A DNA stretch of 64,000 nucleotides, from positions 198,550,841 through 198,614,840 of the forward strand of contig NC_081408.1 in the NCBI RefSeq assembly GCF_030272615.1. Reading direction: 5' to 3'. The number at the start of each line of letters is the position of its first letter. Positions within the stretch are counted from its first letter, which is position 1. A program made the position numbers and the translations under genes. The notes beneath the pieces were generated by a model that was given only the letters and a program-made list of their open reading frames with translations, was not told the DNA's origin and ran no database searches. Below, piece by piece: positions 35,520-45,393 of the stretch. Source of the DNA: Cryptomeria japonica (Eukaryota > Streptophyta > Pinopsida > Cupressales > Cupressaceae).

Positions 35520-36324
35520 TGATGCAGGATAATCCCCGGTCTATGAGCAATCTTGCATCAGCCAAAAATATTTCCTTTCAGTTTTGTTCTTGTTCAGTTT
35601 AGTATTGCAATTTCTATGTTCTTTAAGTGTGTTCCTGTAGCTGGTTCTTTTTCGTTGCGAATCTGATTTTTGGTTTCTAGGCTTGTTCTTGTGCACTATC
35701 CCAAATTTTCAGTTCAATTGGATTCTTTTTCGGAGTAATTCCTTTTGAAGTGTTTGTTTCTTGGTTCCAGAGCAATTTTGAGCTTAACGGCTAGTTGGTG
35801 ATTTCTTCTCGTGCAGAGCGATTTCTTGGCTTGCGGATCTATTTGGTACATTTCTCGATGTTCTTGCATGCTTGGTCGGCCTTCCATTCAATCCACACTT
35901 CTTAGTTCTTTTTAGGAGTATTTTCCTTTCATTCTTAGGGCCGACCTATTTACATGTTTCATTTTCCTTTCTTGTTAAATGTAATCTTTTGTGGTCGACC
36001 CGAATATGTTCTGGAGGGTATATATAATCTTATATGTGATCCTTGAGAGGGCAGTTCGATGTTTATGGGTGTCTATACTTAGGAATTATAATTCGGATGC
36101 CTCTTGGAGGTCCAGAGGGATTGTAATCTGGCATGTAGTCTGAAACAAGGCATGTTAGCCTGCATGTAACCGGATGATTACCAGATGTTCTATGAAGACA
36201 ATATGATGATGTGGATATCTGATTTTTCATTTTATCCATGTTTTGTTGTTTCTTCCATTGTGTTACTCTTGCTGCATGGTCTGGTTTATTCTCTTTAAGG
36301 ATCCACCGGATTATGGTTGCATCA
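35520..36324 (+). repeat. 3' LTR of C1
   Basis: Starts TGATGCAGGATAATCCCCGG and ends GGTTGCATCA. No strong purine tract precedes it; the last bases before it are CTAGGGTGTC. Confidence 0.9.
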
Positions 36325-36880
36325 CTGATAGGCGAGGAGAGAGAGTAATACTGTGCAGATTCTTAAAGCACGGATACAAAGCTTGGAGGATGTGGTGGTG
36401 AGGGTTAGGCAGAGATAGAGAGAGGATAGAGACTTATTCCAGATAGATTATGGATCCTTAGAGGAAGAGAGGGATCGGATTGTGACAAAGAGGGACCAGA
36501 TTGCGATGGAGAGGGATTGGATTGCGGCAGAGGGATCACCTCTAGTAGGAAATAGATGAGGTTGTGTGCAAAAAGCAATTGACGATGGATGCTTATGATC
36601 AGCTGCTTGGTCTAGGGATAGATGCATGGACACAAGCAGATAGATTTTTCAGTGCTGCCCAAGAGGCTATATACTATAGACAGGCTTATGAGGGATTCAT
36701 TCTCGAGGGTGAGGGAGCCTAGCTATCGAACCTATAGATCTTGGAGTGGGTCTAGAAGAGACACAAGTCGACGGACTAGAAGCGATGGAGTGATGGGTCC
36801 TCCTAGGGCATCATCAAGACATCCTAGAGAATGATCTAGTAGGAAGGACCCTCCTGGAGATAGAGGCAGTATTAGTTGAC
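36325..36880 (+). pseudogene. PMD gene, 3' part: coiled coil and Arg/Ser-rich tail
   Basis: Coding-like sequence resumes after C1 with KARIQSLEDVVVRVRQ, which resembles AQIQSLEDALVRE just before C1. A charged coiled coil with repeated RD-type units follows (EEERDRIVTKRDQIAMERD, about 36460-36520). The end is an Arg/Ser-rich tail (RSWSGSRRDTSRRTRSDG, about 36737-36790). At least one frameshift and several stops are present. Such a coil and basic tail would suit the C-terminus of a transposon-carried PMD protein, but I infer this from position and the shared coil motif. Confidence 0.55.
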
Positions 36881-37126
36881 ACTTATTCGATGATATTAGT
36901 CAAGACATTGGGCCTTTTATTGTATACTTTAACATATTATCATTTTTGAGTTATATGATATGCAGTTTTGGCGGCGTTCTATATTCTTGTGTTTTATTGA
37001 TGATGCATGTTTATGTTATGCAGTCTATATAATTTTATTTATTATTTATATGTGATGCATGATGTAGTTTTATGTGATGTATGATTCTATGGGATGTTGT
37101 TATATGATTTTTTATTTTATGGTTTT

Positions 37127-37948
37127 TGATGTAGGAGCATCCCCGGTCAATGTGCTATCTTGCATCAACCAAAAATATTTCCTTTCGGTTTGTTCTTGTT
37201 TAATTCTTTGTGCAGTTTTCTATGTTCTTACTAGTATGTACCAGTAGTTGCTTGTTCTTCATGGCAGATCTTATTTTTGGTTTCTAGATGGTTTTGTGTT
37301 CTTGATTCTATATTTCAAGTTCATTTGGGTTCTTTTCTGGTCAGTCATCACTTTCGGTTGACTGTTTCTGGGTTCTGGGACAATTCTTGTACTTATCAGT
37401 TGGTTTTCCTTCTTTACCAACGTGATTCTTGGCATGTGGATCCATCTTGTGTTTTGTCTGATGTGCTCTGGTGTGTGGCCAACCTTCCTACTAAACTGCA
37501 TCACTTGGTTGTTATTTTCTAGAAAGATTTATCTAAATCTTAGGGTCAACCTAATTACATGTTTCATTAACCTGCATTGGTGACTGTAATATTATGAGGC
37601 TGACCTGGATGTGTTCTGGCGGGTATAAATATGATGTCATGTAATCATTTGTAGAGGCAGAGGAATTATAACTCAGAATGAGGATTGAGATTTGCATATT
37701 GTGATCCGGTTGATTCTTAGAGTTTTAGTTGGACTGTATCTGGCTTGAAGCCTGCATGTAACCGGTTAATTATTAGATGTTCTTTGATGATAATCTGATG
37801 ATTGTCGAATGATTGCTGGAAGTTCTAAGGCCTTATTATGATCTATTTATGTGAATTTGTCAAGTTTTCTTTCTTCTTTCATTATGTCTCTCTCGCTGCA
37901 TAAGTCAATTGACTCTTTTAAGGGTTTTCACCGGTTATTGTTGCATCA
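37127..37948 (+). repeat. 5' LTR of C2
   Basis: Starts TGATGTAGGAGCATCCCCGG, ends TTGTTGCATCA; followed by a PBS-like TAGTATCAGAGTTGG at 37951-37965 with one change from the C1 site. Confidence 0.9.
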
Positions 37949-38138
37949 AGTAGTATCAGAGTTGGTTATGGACTGGTTGGTGGAAGAATCATTTGCAAAC
38001 ATTGAGGCATTCCTTGGGGTGGATGGATCGCCGACTGGAGGCAGGCTGCATGTGTCTTCAATAGATCGTCGAGGGGAGGCAATTGAAACTGGTAGTTAGA
38101 TCACTGAGTTGAGGCAATTCACCGGAGTGGAAGGAGAG

Positions 38139-38612
38139 ATGTCGACGAGGAGGACAAACCCCCGAAGGGTAGAGAAGATGATGGAAGACTTCAAGAATGA
38201 AGTGACGAATGAAATCTAGAATGCTTTGGCTGGTTTGTGAAGGAACCCTGATTCTGAGGATGAATATGAGGAAGCTGGTGAAGAGCTTAAGGAAGCTAAA
38301 GGACCAGAAGATGAAAGAGAGGAAATATTCCTCAGAGTAGTGGCACAAGAAAGTAAGGCTCAAAAAGTTGAGGTTTCCAACTTTTCCAAAACACTGAACC
38401 CAGAGGATCTTATCGATTAGATCGAAGAGTTGGAGGACTACTTTGAGTTTGAGGATATTAAGGACCACAGAAAGTCTAGTTGGCACAGACCAAGTTGAAA
38501 GGGCATGCTGCCTTATGGTGGAAAGAATTACAAAAAGATGGAGTGGAGAATGGTGAATTGAAGATCACGTGGTGGAGAAAGATGGTTGCAAGATTGAAGG
38601 CCAAGTTCATAC
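38139..38612 (+). pseudogene. gag: C2 gag, 5' part
   Basis: ATG at 38139 (MSTRRTNPRRVEKMMEDFKNE), closely matching C1 Gag. The acidic region (EDEYEEAGEELKEAKGPEDE) is followed by stops and the WRKMVARLKAKF motif, where element D is inserted after CATAC (38608-38612). The rest of Gag resumes at 45394. Confidence 0.87.
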
Positions 38613-39529
38613 TGTTAGGGTTCCCATAGATACTGAGAGGGGGGGGTGAATCAGTATCTAACCGGTAATGAGATTTTCTTAAAATAGAACATGCAGAACA
38701 TAAAGTAACAGTATACCAGTATGCAAGAATTAATGTAAATAACAGAATCAAAAACATCCACATGAAAAGAACACCATAACACAAGATGTTTAACGAGGAA
38801 ACCTAGTGTGGGAAAAACCTCCGTGGGATTTGTGACCCACAATATTCACTTACTAGCCAATAAGAGAATATTACTTACAATAGGGGCCTGCACATGCAGG
38901 AAGGCCAACTGCCTAGAGCACACTGCTCAATAAGAAGTCACACTGACTTACAATGAGGATTATGCAAATCCAATTATCTATACTGCTTTACAATAGCATC
39001 TTCAATGCCAGATTCAGTACTGGTTCTTGCTCTGTTCTTTACATATACCCTTGACCTACAATTCACACATTAGGTCTGCCTTATAATTTTTTTTATGCTT
39101 CCTATCCATATCCTACAAATGTCTACAATGATCTCTTTTATATACAAGAGTCATTTTACAATTTGCCAAGTCAGCTTACAATAATAAACAAAATATTACA
39201 TATCAAAAATCCTGTCGGCCTCTATGTTGGTATACATGTTCTCTTCTGTGCCGGTGCCGGTGTAGATTGATCTTGCTGATGTCGGTGCACTGTCTTGTTT
39301 GAATAATGCTTTGCTGGTATAATGTCTTGCCAGTGCCATAGGATTGCAAGGTTGCCTGTGTAATGCTTTGCCGGTATAATGTCTTGTCGGTGCCATAGGA
39401 TTGCAAGGTTGCCTGTGTAATGCTTTGCCAGTATAATGTCTTGCCGGTGCCATAGGATTGCAAGGTTGCCATCAATGACAAAACCTTCAATCACACACAA
39501 TGTCTCATTGGAGTGTCCATATGCCAACA
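38613..39529 (-). repeat. 3' LTR of element D
   Basis: Minus-strand start TGTTGGCATATGGACACTCC at 39529, end GAACCCTAACA at 38613. It includes the reversed G/C-tract motif GAGAGGGGGGGGTGAATCAG near 38634-38655 and three 57-bp tandem units at 39308-39470. Confidence 0.95.
39308..39470. repeat. Three 57-bp tandem units in the LTR of element D
   Basis: Units begin GCTTTGC(C/T)GGTATAATGTC at 39308, 39365 and 39422, each with GCCATAGGATTGCAAGGTTG. The other LTR has the same array at about 45167, 45224 and 45281. In element orientation they lie about 60-220 bases from the LTR start, the U3 part where enhancers are usual. Confidence 0.92.
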
Positions 39530-39736
39530 ATCTCCCCCTTTGGCATTGATGGCAACACTCATGAGAAATTTCAAAAGATATCCAAAAAAAATGTGTAGAC
39601 CAAAAATGTTACCAAAAATGTGAGAGCTCCCCCTGAGCATGTGATCCCTGTGTTTTGAATTTTCTCATCCTACTACTCCCCCTTTGGCATCAATGACAAA
39701 GGTTAGTAGATTTTGTAGTTGTACCAATCCATAACC
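39530..39736 (-). promoter_or_regulatory. Polypurine tract of element D and two upstream look-alikes
   Basis: On the minus strand AAAGGGGGAGAT abuts the LTR (39530-39545). Further AGGGGGAG copies lie near 39628-39636 (CTCAGGGGGAGCTC) and 39674-39684 (CAAAGGGGGAGTAGTAG). The context CATCAATGCCAAAGGGGGAG is identical to that before the Copia-A2 LTR. Confidence 0.82.
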
Positions 39737-42700
39737 TTAACCTTGTAGTTGGGTAGCTATTATCTGAAGAATATCTCCCAAAATTAAGTTTATACCATCC
39801 ATAAACTTCTTACTGTCTTTTATTGTTGTCTCAGTTTTGTATACTGTAGCGGTGAGATGCTGCAAGTGCTCTGCCAATGTTTTGCTTCCCTGTATTAGTG
39901 CCTCTAAGATTTCCTTCCGCAGAGATGCTAAATAGTCCAATCTTGGACTTAGTTTAGATCTCAAGAATTTTGCCTTGTTTATTATTTTCTCTTTCTCTCT
40001 TTCTAATTTGAGCAATTCTTCCTCAAAATTTGTTATCTTTTCCTCAAAAATTGATAATGTATCGGATGAGTTAACAAAATTATCTGCAAGTTTATTGATC
40101 TCTTCTTGTACCTTGCTCATCTTTTTGTCTACATCAATGGTCAAAAAGTTTATCTTACAGGTGTCTTTGTACAAAGTTTTGTACTCTTTCAATAAATTGC
40201 ACAGTTCTGGTAGAAGTGTGTCAAATTCCCTGTTACACTTCTTTATTCCTTCCTCAAAGAGTTTTTGTTTCTCTTTTTCTACACTTTCCTTTATAGATTC
40301 TACCTTTGTTTGATCAAAATTTCCAGAAATATATTTACAAAGTGTATCCAACTGGCCTAAAGAATCTTTATTGTCTATATTACAATTAGGAGCTATTGAT
40401 TTCAAAAATGGAATTGAATCGTCTATTGCTTTATAAGCTTGTGAGATATAATCAGTTATTTTCTTGATAGATTCAAGTAATACCTCAGTCACATTTGATG
40501 GTGACCCAACAAACTGAGTGCCGATGGAAGTGACCATGCTAGTATTGACCTCTGGTAGGTCTGTTTGTGTCTGCATTTCTTTAAGCACTAGTTTTCCTAC
40601 TTCATTTCTTATCGGTGGCATCTGTTCTGCAGCCTTTAGCTCTGTTGGTTTCTCTGTTTGTGTTCCAGATTCCATCTTTTTCTCTGTATCTGTTGCCGGT
40701 TGCTCTGTGTTTCCTGTTGCCGAAGGCTCTTTGGCTATACCTGATTTATCTGATGTATCCTTATATACCACTATGTTGATCTTTTGAGTATCAACATTCA
40801 CAGTATATAGGACTTCAGGATTAGGATTATTATCCTCTGTATCCATACTCTCAACTATCGGTTGATCTTCAGTGGTTGTTGTTTTTACCGGTGGGGTATT
40901 TAAAGGAGGTGGGGGTAAGTTGTCTCTAATCTTGATACTTGGTGGTCCACCAACTTTACCTTTCCTGTTGTCCTTCTGATATACCAGAATGGGCTTGGGA
41001 TTCCTATATTCTTCTTGTTTTTATTTTTCAACCAAGAATATATCCCAACCATTTTCTATTTCCTTTGAAACTTCTATAACTCTACCTACCATTAGTGAAA
41101 TTTGTCGGTGCAGTGGAAAAAACTGTTCGGTTGGCCTGAGCTATCAGATCATCAATTTCCTTAGGTGAGTTAACCGGGTATACTACAAGTAATTTTTCTA
41201 TTTTAATTTTCTTATCCAACTCAATTATTCCTTTCTGGCCTCAAGTCTTTTATATAGATCATCAGGAATTTCATTTAGGACTTGCATCAAAAACTTTTTA
41301 TACATGTCCATGTGTAATATAACACTCTCCTCAACTTGTCCTTTCTCATCATCTATTAAAGTGTCATATATTTTCTCTATGTTTTTCAATTTACCTTCCT
41401 TTGTGATCTCATTCAGTAATATGTCAAGAGGGGCCAAGTCAGTGTTTGTCTTCTTCTTCTTTGGGGGGGTCAGCTTATTCTTAGGTGTGACTTTCTTGAC
41501 TGGAGATCTCATGGCTTGTTGCTTTTGTCTTGTCCTTCTAGGTGAAGGAGTGGTTGCCAGTGAGGGGTCTTTTTTCCTGACAACTCTTTTGAAGGTTGTT
41601 GGCATATCTCCTTTTGAGGAAGTACGTACCGGTGATAGATGAGTTTCAGGTTGTTGGGCTGCCAACTCATCTTCAGTTATGCCGGTTTTCTTTAATACAT
41701 CTTCCTTTATGGCTTTTGCTTGTCTGGATCCTTTTCTCACAAATGCCTCAACCTTTTTCACTCTCTTCTTAGATTGAATTTGACTTTCTATGGTCTCAGC
41801 ACTACCAAATACTTCTTCCTTTGGTTCATTGGGGGCTTCCAGAAGTGTTTTGGCATAAGTTTCAATAATATGATCATCGGTCTCATAACCCATCTCTGTT
41901 ACCCAAATTGTCCTTGGGATGACTGCTTCCATCCAGATCTCATCCTTTTTTATTACAAAACATATATCATCCTTGTATTTGTTGACAATTTCCTGTGATA
42001 GTCTGATTCTTTTATTCATTCTGACCTTTAGTGCTTGAAAATACTCATTGATATTATTTTCTTTGTTTTCACCCATGTTGTTGAATAAGTCAGATAATTG
42101 TTTTCCTACCGGTATGTCAAATCCAAAATCCTTGTTGCCTATACCGAGAGCCTGTTTGGTTATATGTAGCATTAAGCATACAAGTAAATTTCCAAATCTA
42201 AAGGTTCCTTTCTTATCCTTCTTGATTTTTGCTAAATTGTCAATTAACTCATCATTTAACCATTCACAGATATCAATTTTTACATTGTCCTTAACCATGT
42301 CATAAGTACTCTTTATGCATAAACTGGAAACTGAGTTAAGCCTATTAGCATGAGTTGCTTTGTAACCTAAAATCATGCTAACAAATCTAACATTTGTATC
42401 GGTCACATCATTAACTCTCAATGATCTCTTGTCGGATGTTGCACTAGTTAAGTTTGTTACTAAGTCATTGGAGACCCTCTTGGTTTTGTCAGGTTTGCTA
42501 CCAATGGAGGGTAACCCTGTTACTGCTTTCACAGCTTCCTTTGTAATTTTATACACTAAGTCAAGCCAAAAGAATGAATCATGTACCCTGCTCAAAACTA
42601 TCCTAACCACTTCCTTGGGAAATTCAGGAATGCAGAGGATTTCAGTGAATCCTAGGGTTTCAACAATTTTATGCTCAGGTTTCACATTTCCAAAATTGTC

Positions 42701-42940
42701 ACATATAACAGATTTATACATGTTTTTGATTTCCTCATCACCTAATTCCTTTATGTTGCAATGAATATACATTCTAGGGTCTTCTGCATAAACAACACCT
42801 TTTGGAATTTTTGAAAAAGCACCTGTGTTGTCATCTTTCTTAGCTACCTCGGGAACTAGCTGAAACACGAGCCTAGGTCATTTTATAACTTCGACTAATG
42901 TATGGTTTGCTATGAATTCAGGTGTAGAGGAGGATGCCAT
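39737..42940 (-). pseudogene. Element D ORF2: large protein of unknown function, about 1,070 codons, broken
   Basis: I do not recognise this protein. The likely start is ATG at 42940 (MASSSTPEFIANHTLVEVIK), followed by an in-frame TGA near 42880. A 547-codon open stretch follows (42868-41225). Its first 330 residues look globular (CIPEFPKEVVRIVLSRVHDSFFWLDLVYKI; FRFGNLLVCLMLHITKQALG). Next comes a basic, Pro-rich, NLS-like segment (TPSPRRTRQKQQAM; TPKNKLTPPKKKKT, about 41560-41430). Two frameshifts near 41235 and 41090 and a stop near 41023 separate it from a second open stretch (40846-39737), a Thr/Glu-rich linker and a long coiled coil (FEEELLKLEREKEKI). It occupies the place of pol, but I see no D-S-G protease, integrase triad or VDD motif. 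Confidence 0.8.
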
Positions 42941-43244
42941 GATGATAAATACCTTTTTCTGCCTTTGGATGGATTGATTGCTGAAGTGTTTTGCCTCTTT
43001 GCTCGGAATGCCTTAGCTCATAAATCTTTGCGCTCTCTGAAAGTTTGAATTCACGGTGAAATGAAATAGAGCCAAAAAGCTTATTTTATAAAGTCTTTTC
43101 TACTACCCACCACATTAATTGCTTGTCGGTAATGTATTAGCTTAACTTTATTTGTCGGTAATGAATGGTTTTCAACTTCTTTTCTCTAACTGAGGGAATA
43201 ATAGCACATGTCATTAGATTGCCAAACCCTCAAGATAATTTTCT

Positions 43245-44400
43245 TCAATTTGATGAAGAACATCCTGCTGGTGTTGCATTGCTCTGTCTTGCCGGTGGAG
43301 CATCATATTGTCCTGCCGGTGGAGTATTTGTTGGTTCTACCGGTGGAGGAGTATCCCCAATATTTAGATCACCTTTTCTAATCCATTGCTTTGAGAATTC
43401 TTGCTTAACCTCTTCAACCTTTTCTTTACCTTTCAAACTAGTACTTTTGTTGTCTACCGGTGTACCTTTACTTCTACAAAATTTAGCAATATGACCAATC
43501 TTGTTACATGCATAACAAGTTACATTATTTTTTTGAATAGCTTTCCCATAACCTATGTCGGTTTGTGTTTTGCAATGATTTGATAAATGACCAAATCTTC
43601 CACAAACATAACATCTTACATTCATTCTGCAATTTTCAGAGTTATGACCAATTTTATTGCATTTGGAGCATTGACCGGTGGGAGGATTGATGTTCTTATA
43701 ATTCGTAGATCTACATTAATTTGCCCTATGACCATACTTATTGCAATTAAAGCATTTTCCATTGAATTTGTAAGTATTAGAAGGTCTTACCGGTTTGTTG
43801 TGATCCTGGGTATTTGCAGTACCGGAGCTTTCTCCAATTTCAAATCCAATTCCAAAAGTGTCACCTTTGGGTTTTTGATTCTTCAATAAGGTACCAAGTT
43901 CTTCTGATCTTTTCTTGAATTTATCTTTGTGTTGATTTGCAGTTTCCAATTCCCTTTCCAAGATTTCTTTTTGTCTCATTAGTTCATTCAAGTCATTCTG
44001 AGTATGCATCAGATCTGTTTTCAACATGTCATTTTCATAGCTAAGTCTTGTGTTCTCATTTGCTGCATCACTTAGTCTTCTGGTCAATTTTTCTTCATTA
44101 TTCTTTCTGTCCTCAATCTCTTTACAAAATCTCATAGTCATATCCTGCATTTCATTTTTTGATGTCATGATCTCTTGTTTCAATTTGCTTATCATATCAT
44201 TTAGTGATTCCTTTTCATCATTCTCATTTTGCAATTTTTCACAAAGTTCTCCTCTTATTTCTTGTAACAGTAAGATTTTCTTGAAGTGCCTGAATAATGT
44301 CCTGAGCTACTTTTAAATCATCTTCTAATTTGATATTTTTCAACTTCTCTACATCATAGTCAGTAAGAGCTCCTTCAAGTTGCTTCATCAGATTTTCCAT
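43245..44400 (-). pseudogene. gag: Element D Gag: coiled coil plus four CCHC zinc knuckles
   Basis: Starts at ATG 44400 (MENLMKQLEGALTDYDVEKL), about 70 bases after the LTR. A long Glu/Lys/Asn-rich coiled coil (about 200 residues) is followed by four knuckles: CFNCNKYGHRAN-C, CSKCNKIGHNSENC, CYVCGRFGHLSNHC and CYACNKIGHIAKFC (between about 43757 and 43477). A Pro/Ala/Thr-rich tail ends at 43245. One frameshift lies near 44240-44275 and a TAA sits inside the first knuckle just before its last Cys. Plant copia Gag usually has one knuckle; I see no UBN2-type capsid sequence. Confidence 0.86.
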
Positions 44401-44457
44401 CTTTACCGGTGTCAAGATCTTCCTCAAGCTGTTAGGTTTTTGAAAATAGTGGACCAG

Positions 44458-44470
44458 GCTCTGATACCAA
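44458..44470 (-). promoter_or_regulatory. Primer binding site of element D
   Basis: Minus strand TTGGTATCAGAGC, one base inside the 5' LTR; an exact match to the initiator tRNA-Met type site of copia elements. Confidence 0.92.
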
Positions 44471-44471
44471 T

Positions 44472-45388
44472 TGTTAGGGTTCCCATAGATACTGAGAGGG
44501 GGGGGTGAATCAGTATCTGACTGGTAATGAGATTTTCTTAAAATAGAACATGCAAAACATAAAGTAATAGTATACTGGTATGCAAGAATTAATGTAAATA
44601 ACAGAATCAAAAACATCCACATGAAAAGAACACCATAACACAAGATGTTTAACGAGGAAACCCAGTGTGGGAAAAACCTCAGTGGGATTTGTGACCCACA
44701 ATATTCACTTACTGGCCAATAAGAGAATATTACTTACAATAGGGGCCTGCACATGCAGGAAGGCCAACTGCCTAGAGCACACTACTCAATAAGAAGTCAC
44801 ACTGACTTACAATGAGGATTGTGAAAATCCAATGATCTGTACTGCTTTACAATAGCATCTTCAATGCCAGATTCAGTACTGGTTCTTGCTCTGTTCTTTA
44901 CATATACCCTTGACCTACAATTCGCACATTAGGTCTGCCTTATAATTTTTTTTATGCTTCCTATCCATATCCTACAAATGTCTACAATGATCTCTTTTAT
45001 ATACAAGAGTCATTTTACAATTTGCCAAGTCGGCTTACAATAATAAACAAAATATTACATATCAAAAATCCTGTAGGCCTCTGTGCCGGTATACATGTTC
45101 TCTTGTGTGCCGGTGCTGGTGTAGATTGATCTTGTTAATGTCGGTGCACTATCTTGTTTGAATAATGTTTTGTCGGTATAATGTCTTGCCGGTGCCATAG
45201 GATTGCAAGGTTGCCTATGTAATGCTTTGCCGGTATAATGTCTTGCCGGTGCCATAGGATTGCAAGGTTGCCTATGTAATGCTTTGCCGGTATAATGTCT
45301 TGCCAGTGCCATAGGATTGCAAGGTTGCCATCAATGACAAAACCTTCAATCACACACAATGTCTCATTGGAGTGTCCATATGCCAACA
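44472..45388 (-). repeat. 5' LTR of element D
   Basis: Same termini and length (917 bp) as the partner at 38613-39529, with the same three 57-bp units (45167-45330). Differences are scattered single bases, no indels by length. Confidence 0.95.
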
Positions 45389-45393
45389 CATAC

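Larger units (their letters stand above)
32655..36324 (+). mobile_element. C1: gag-protease-only gypsy element inserted in the PMD gene
   Basis: LTRs of 799 and 805 bp with TGATGCA...TGCATCA inverted ends, an initiator-Met type PBS and a single Gag-protease frame, but no RT, RNase H or integrase. Total 3.67 kb. C2 has the same organisation, so this is a non-autonomous family rather than one deleted copy. No matching target duplication is visible (GATGA before, CTGAT after), so one side may have recombined. Confidence 0.88.
38613..45388 (-). mobile_element. Element D: non-autonomous LTR retrotransposon with novel large frame, inside C2
   Basis: LTRs of exactly 917 bp each (38613-39529 and 44472-45388) are flanked by identical CATAC duplications (38608-38612 and 45389-45393). 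On the minus strand the order is LTR, PBS, coiled-coil Gag with four CCHC knuckles, a frame of about 1,070 codons with no domain I recognise, PPT, LTR. There is no protease, integrase, RT or RNase H motif in the roughly 4.9 kb interior. PPT, PBS and terminal bases match the copia elements of this window. LTRs differ by roughly 3-4 percent by eye. Confidence 0.93.

Noticed and set aside
39196-39530. Minus-strand frames with repeated peptides; possible CRISPR-like array
   Set aside because: The peptides are translations of the 57-bp LTR repeats; units are adjacent without spacers and recur in the other LTR.
41304-43889. Several plus-strand open frames
   Set aside because: They are antisense shadows of the Gag and ORF2 frames of element D, with low-complexity Ser/Phe-rich composition.
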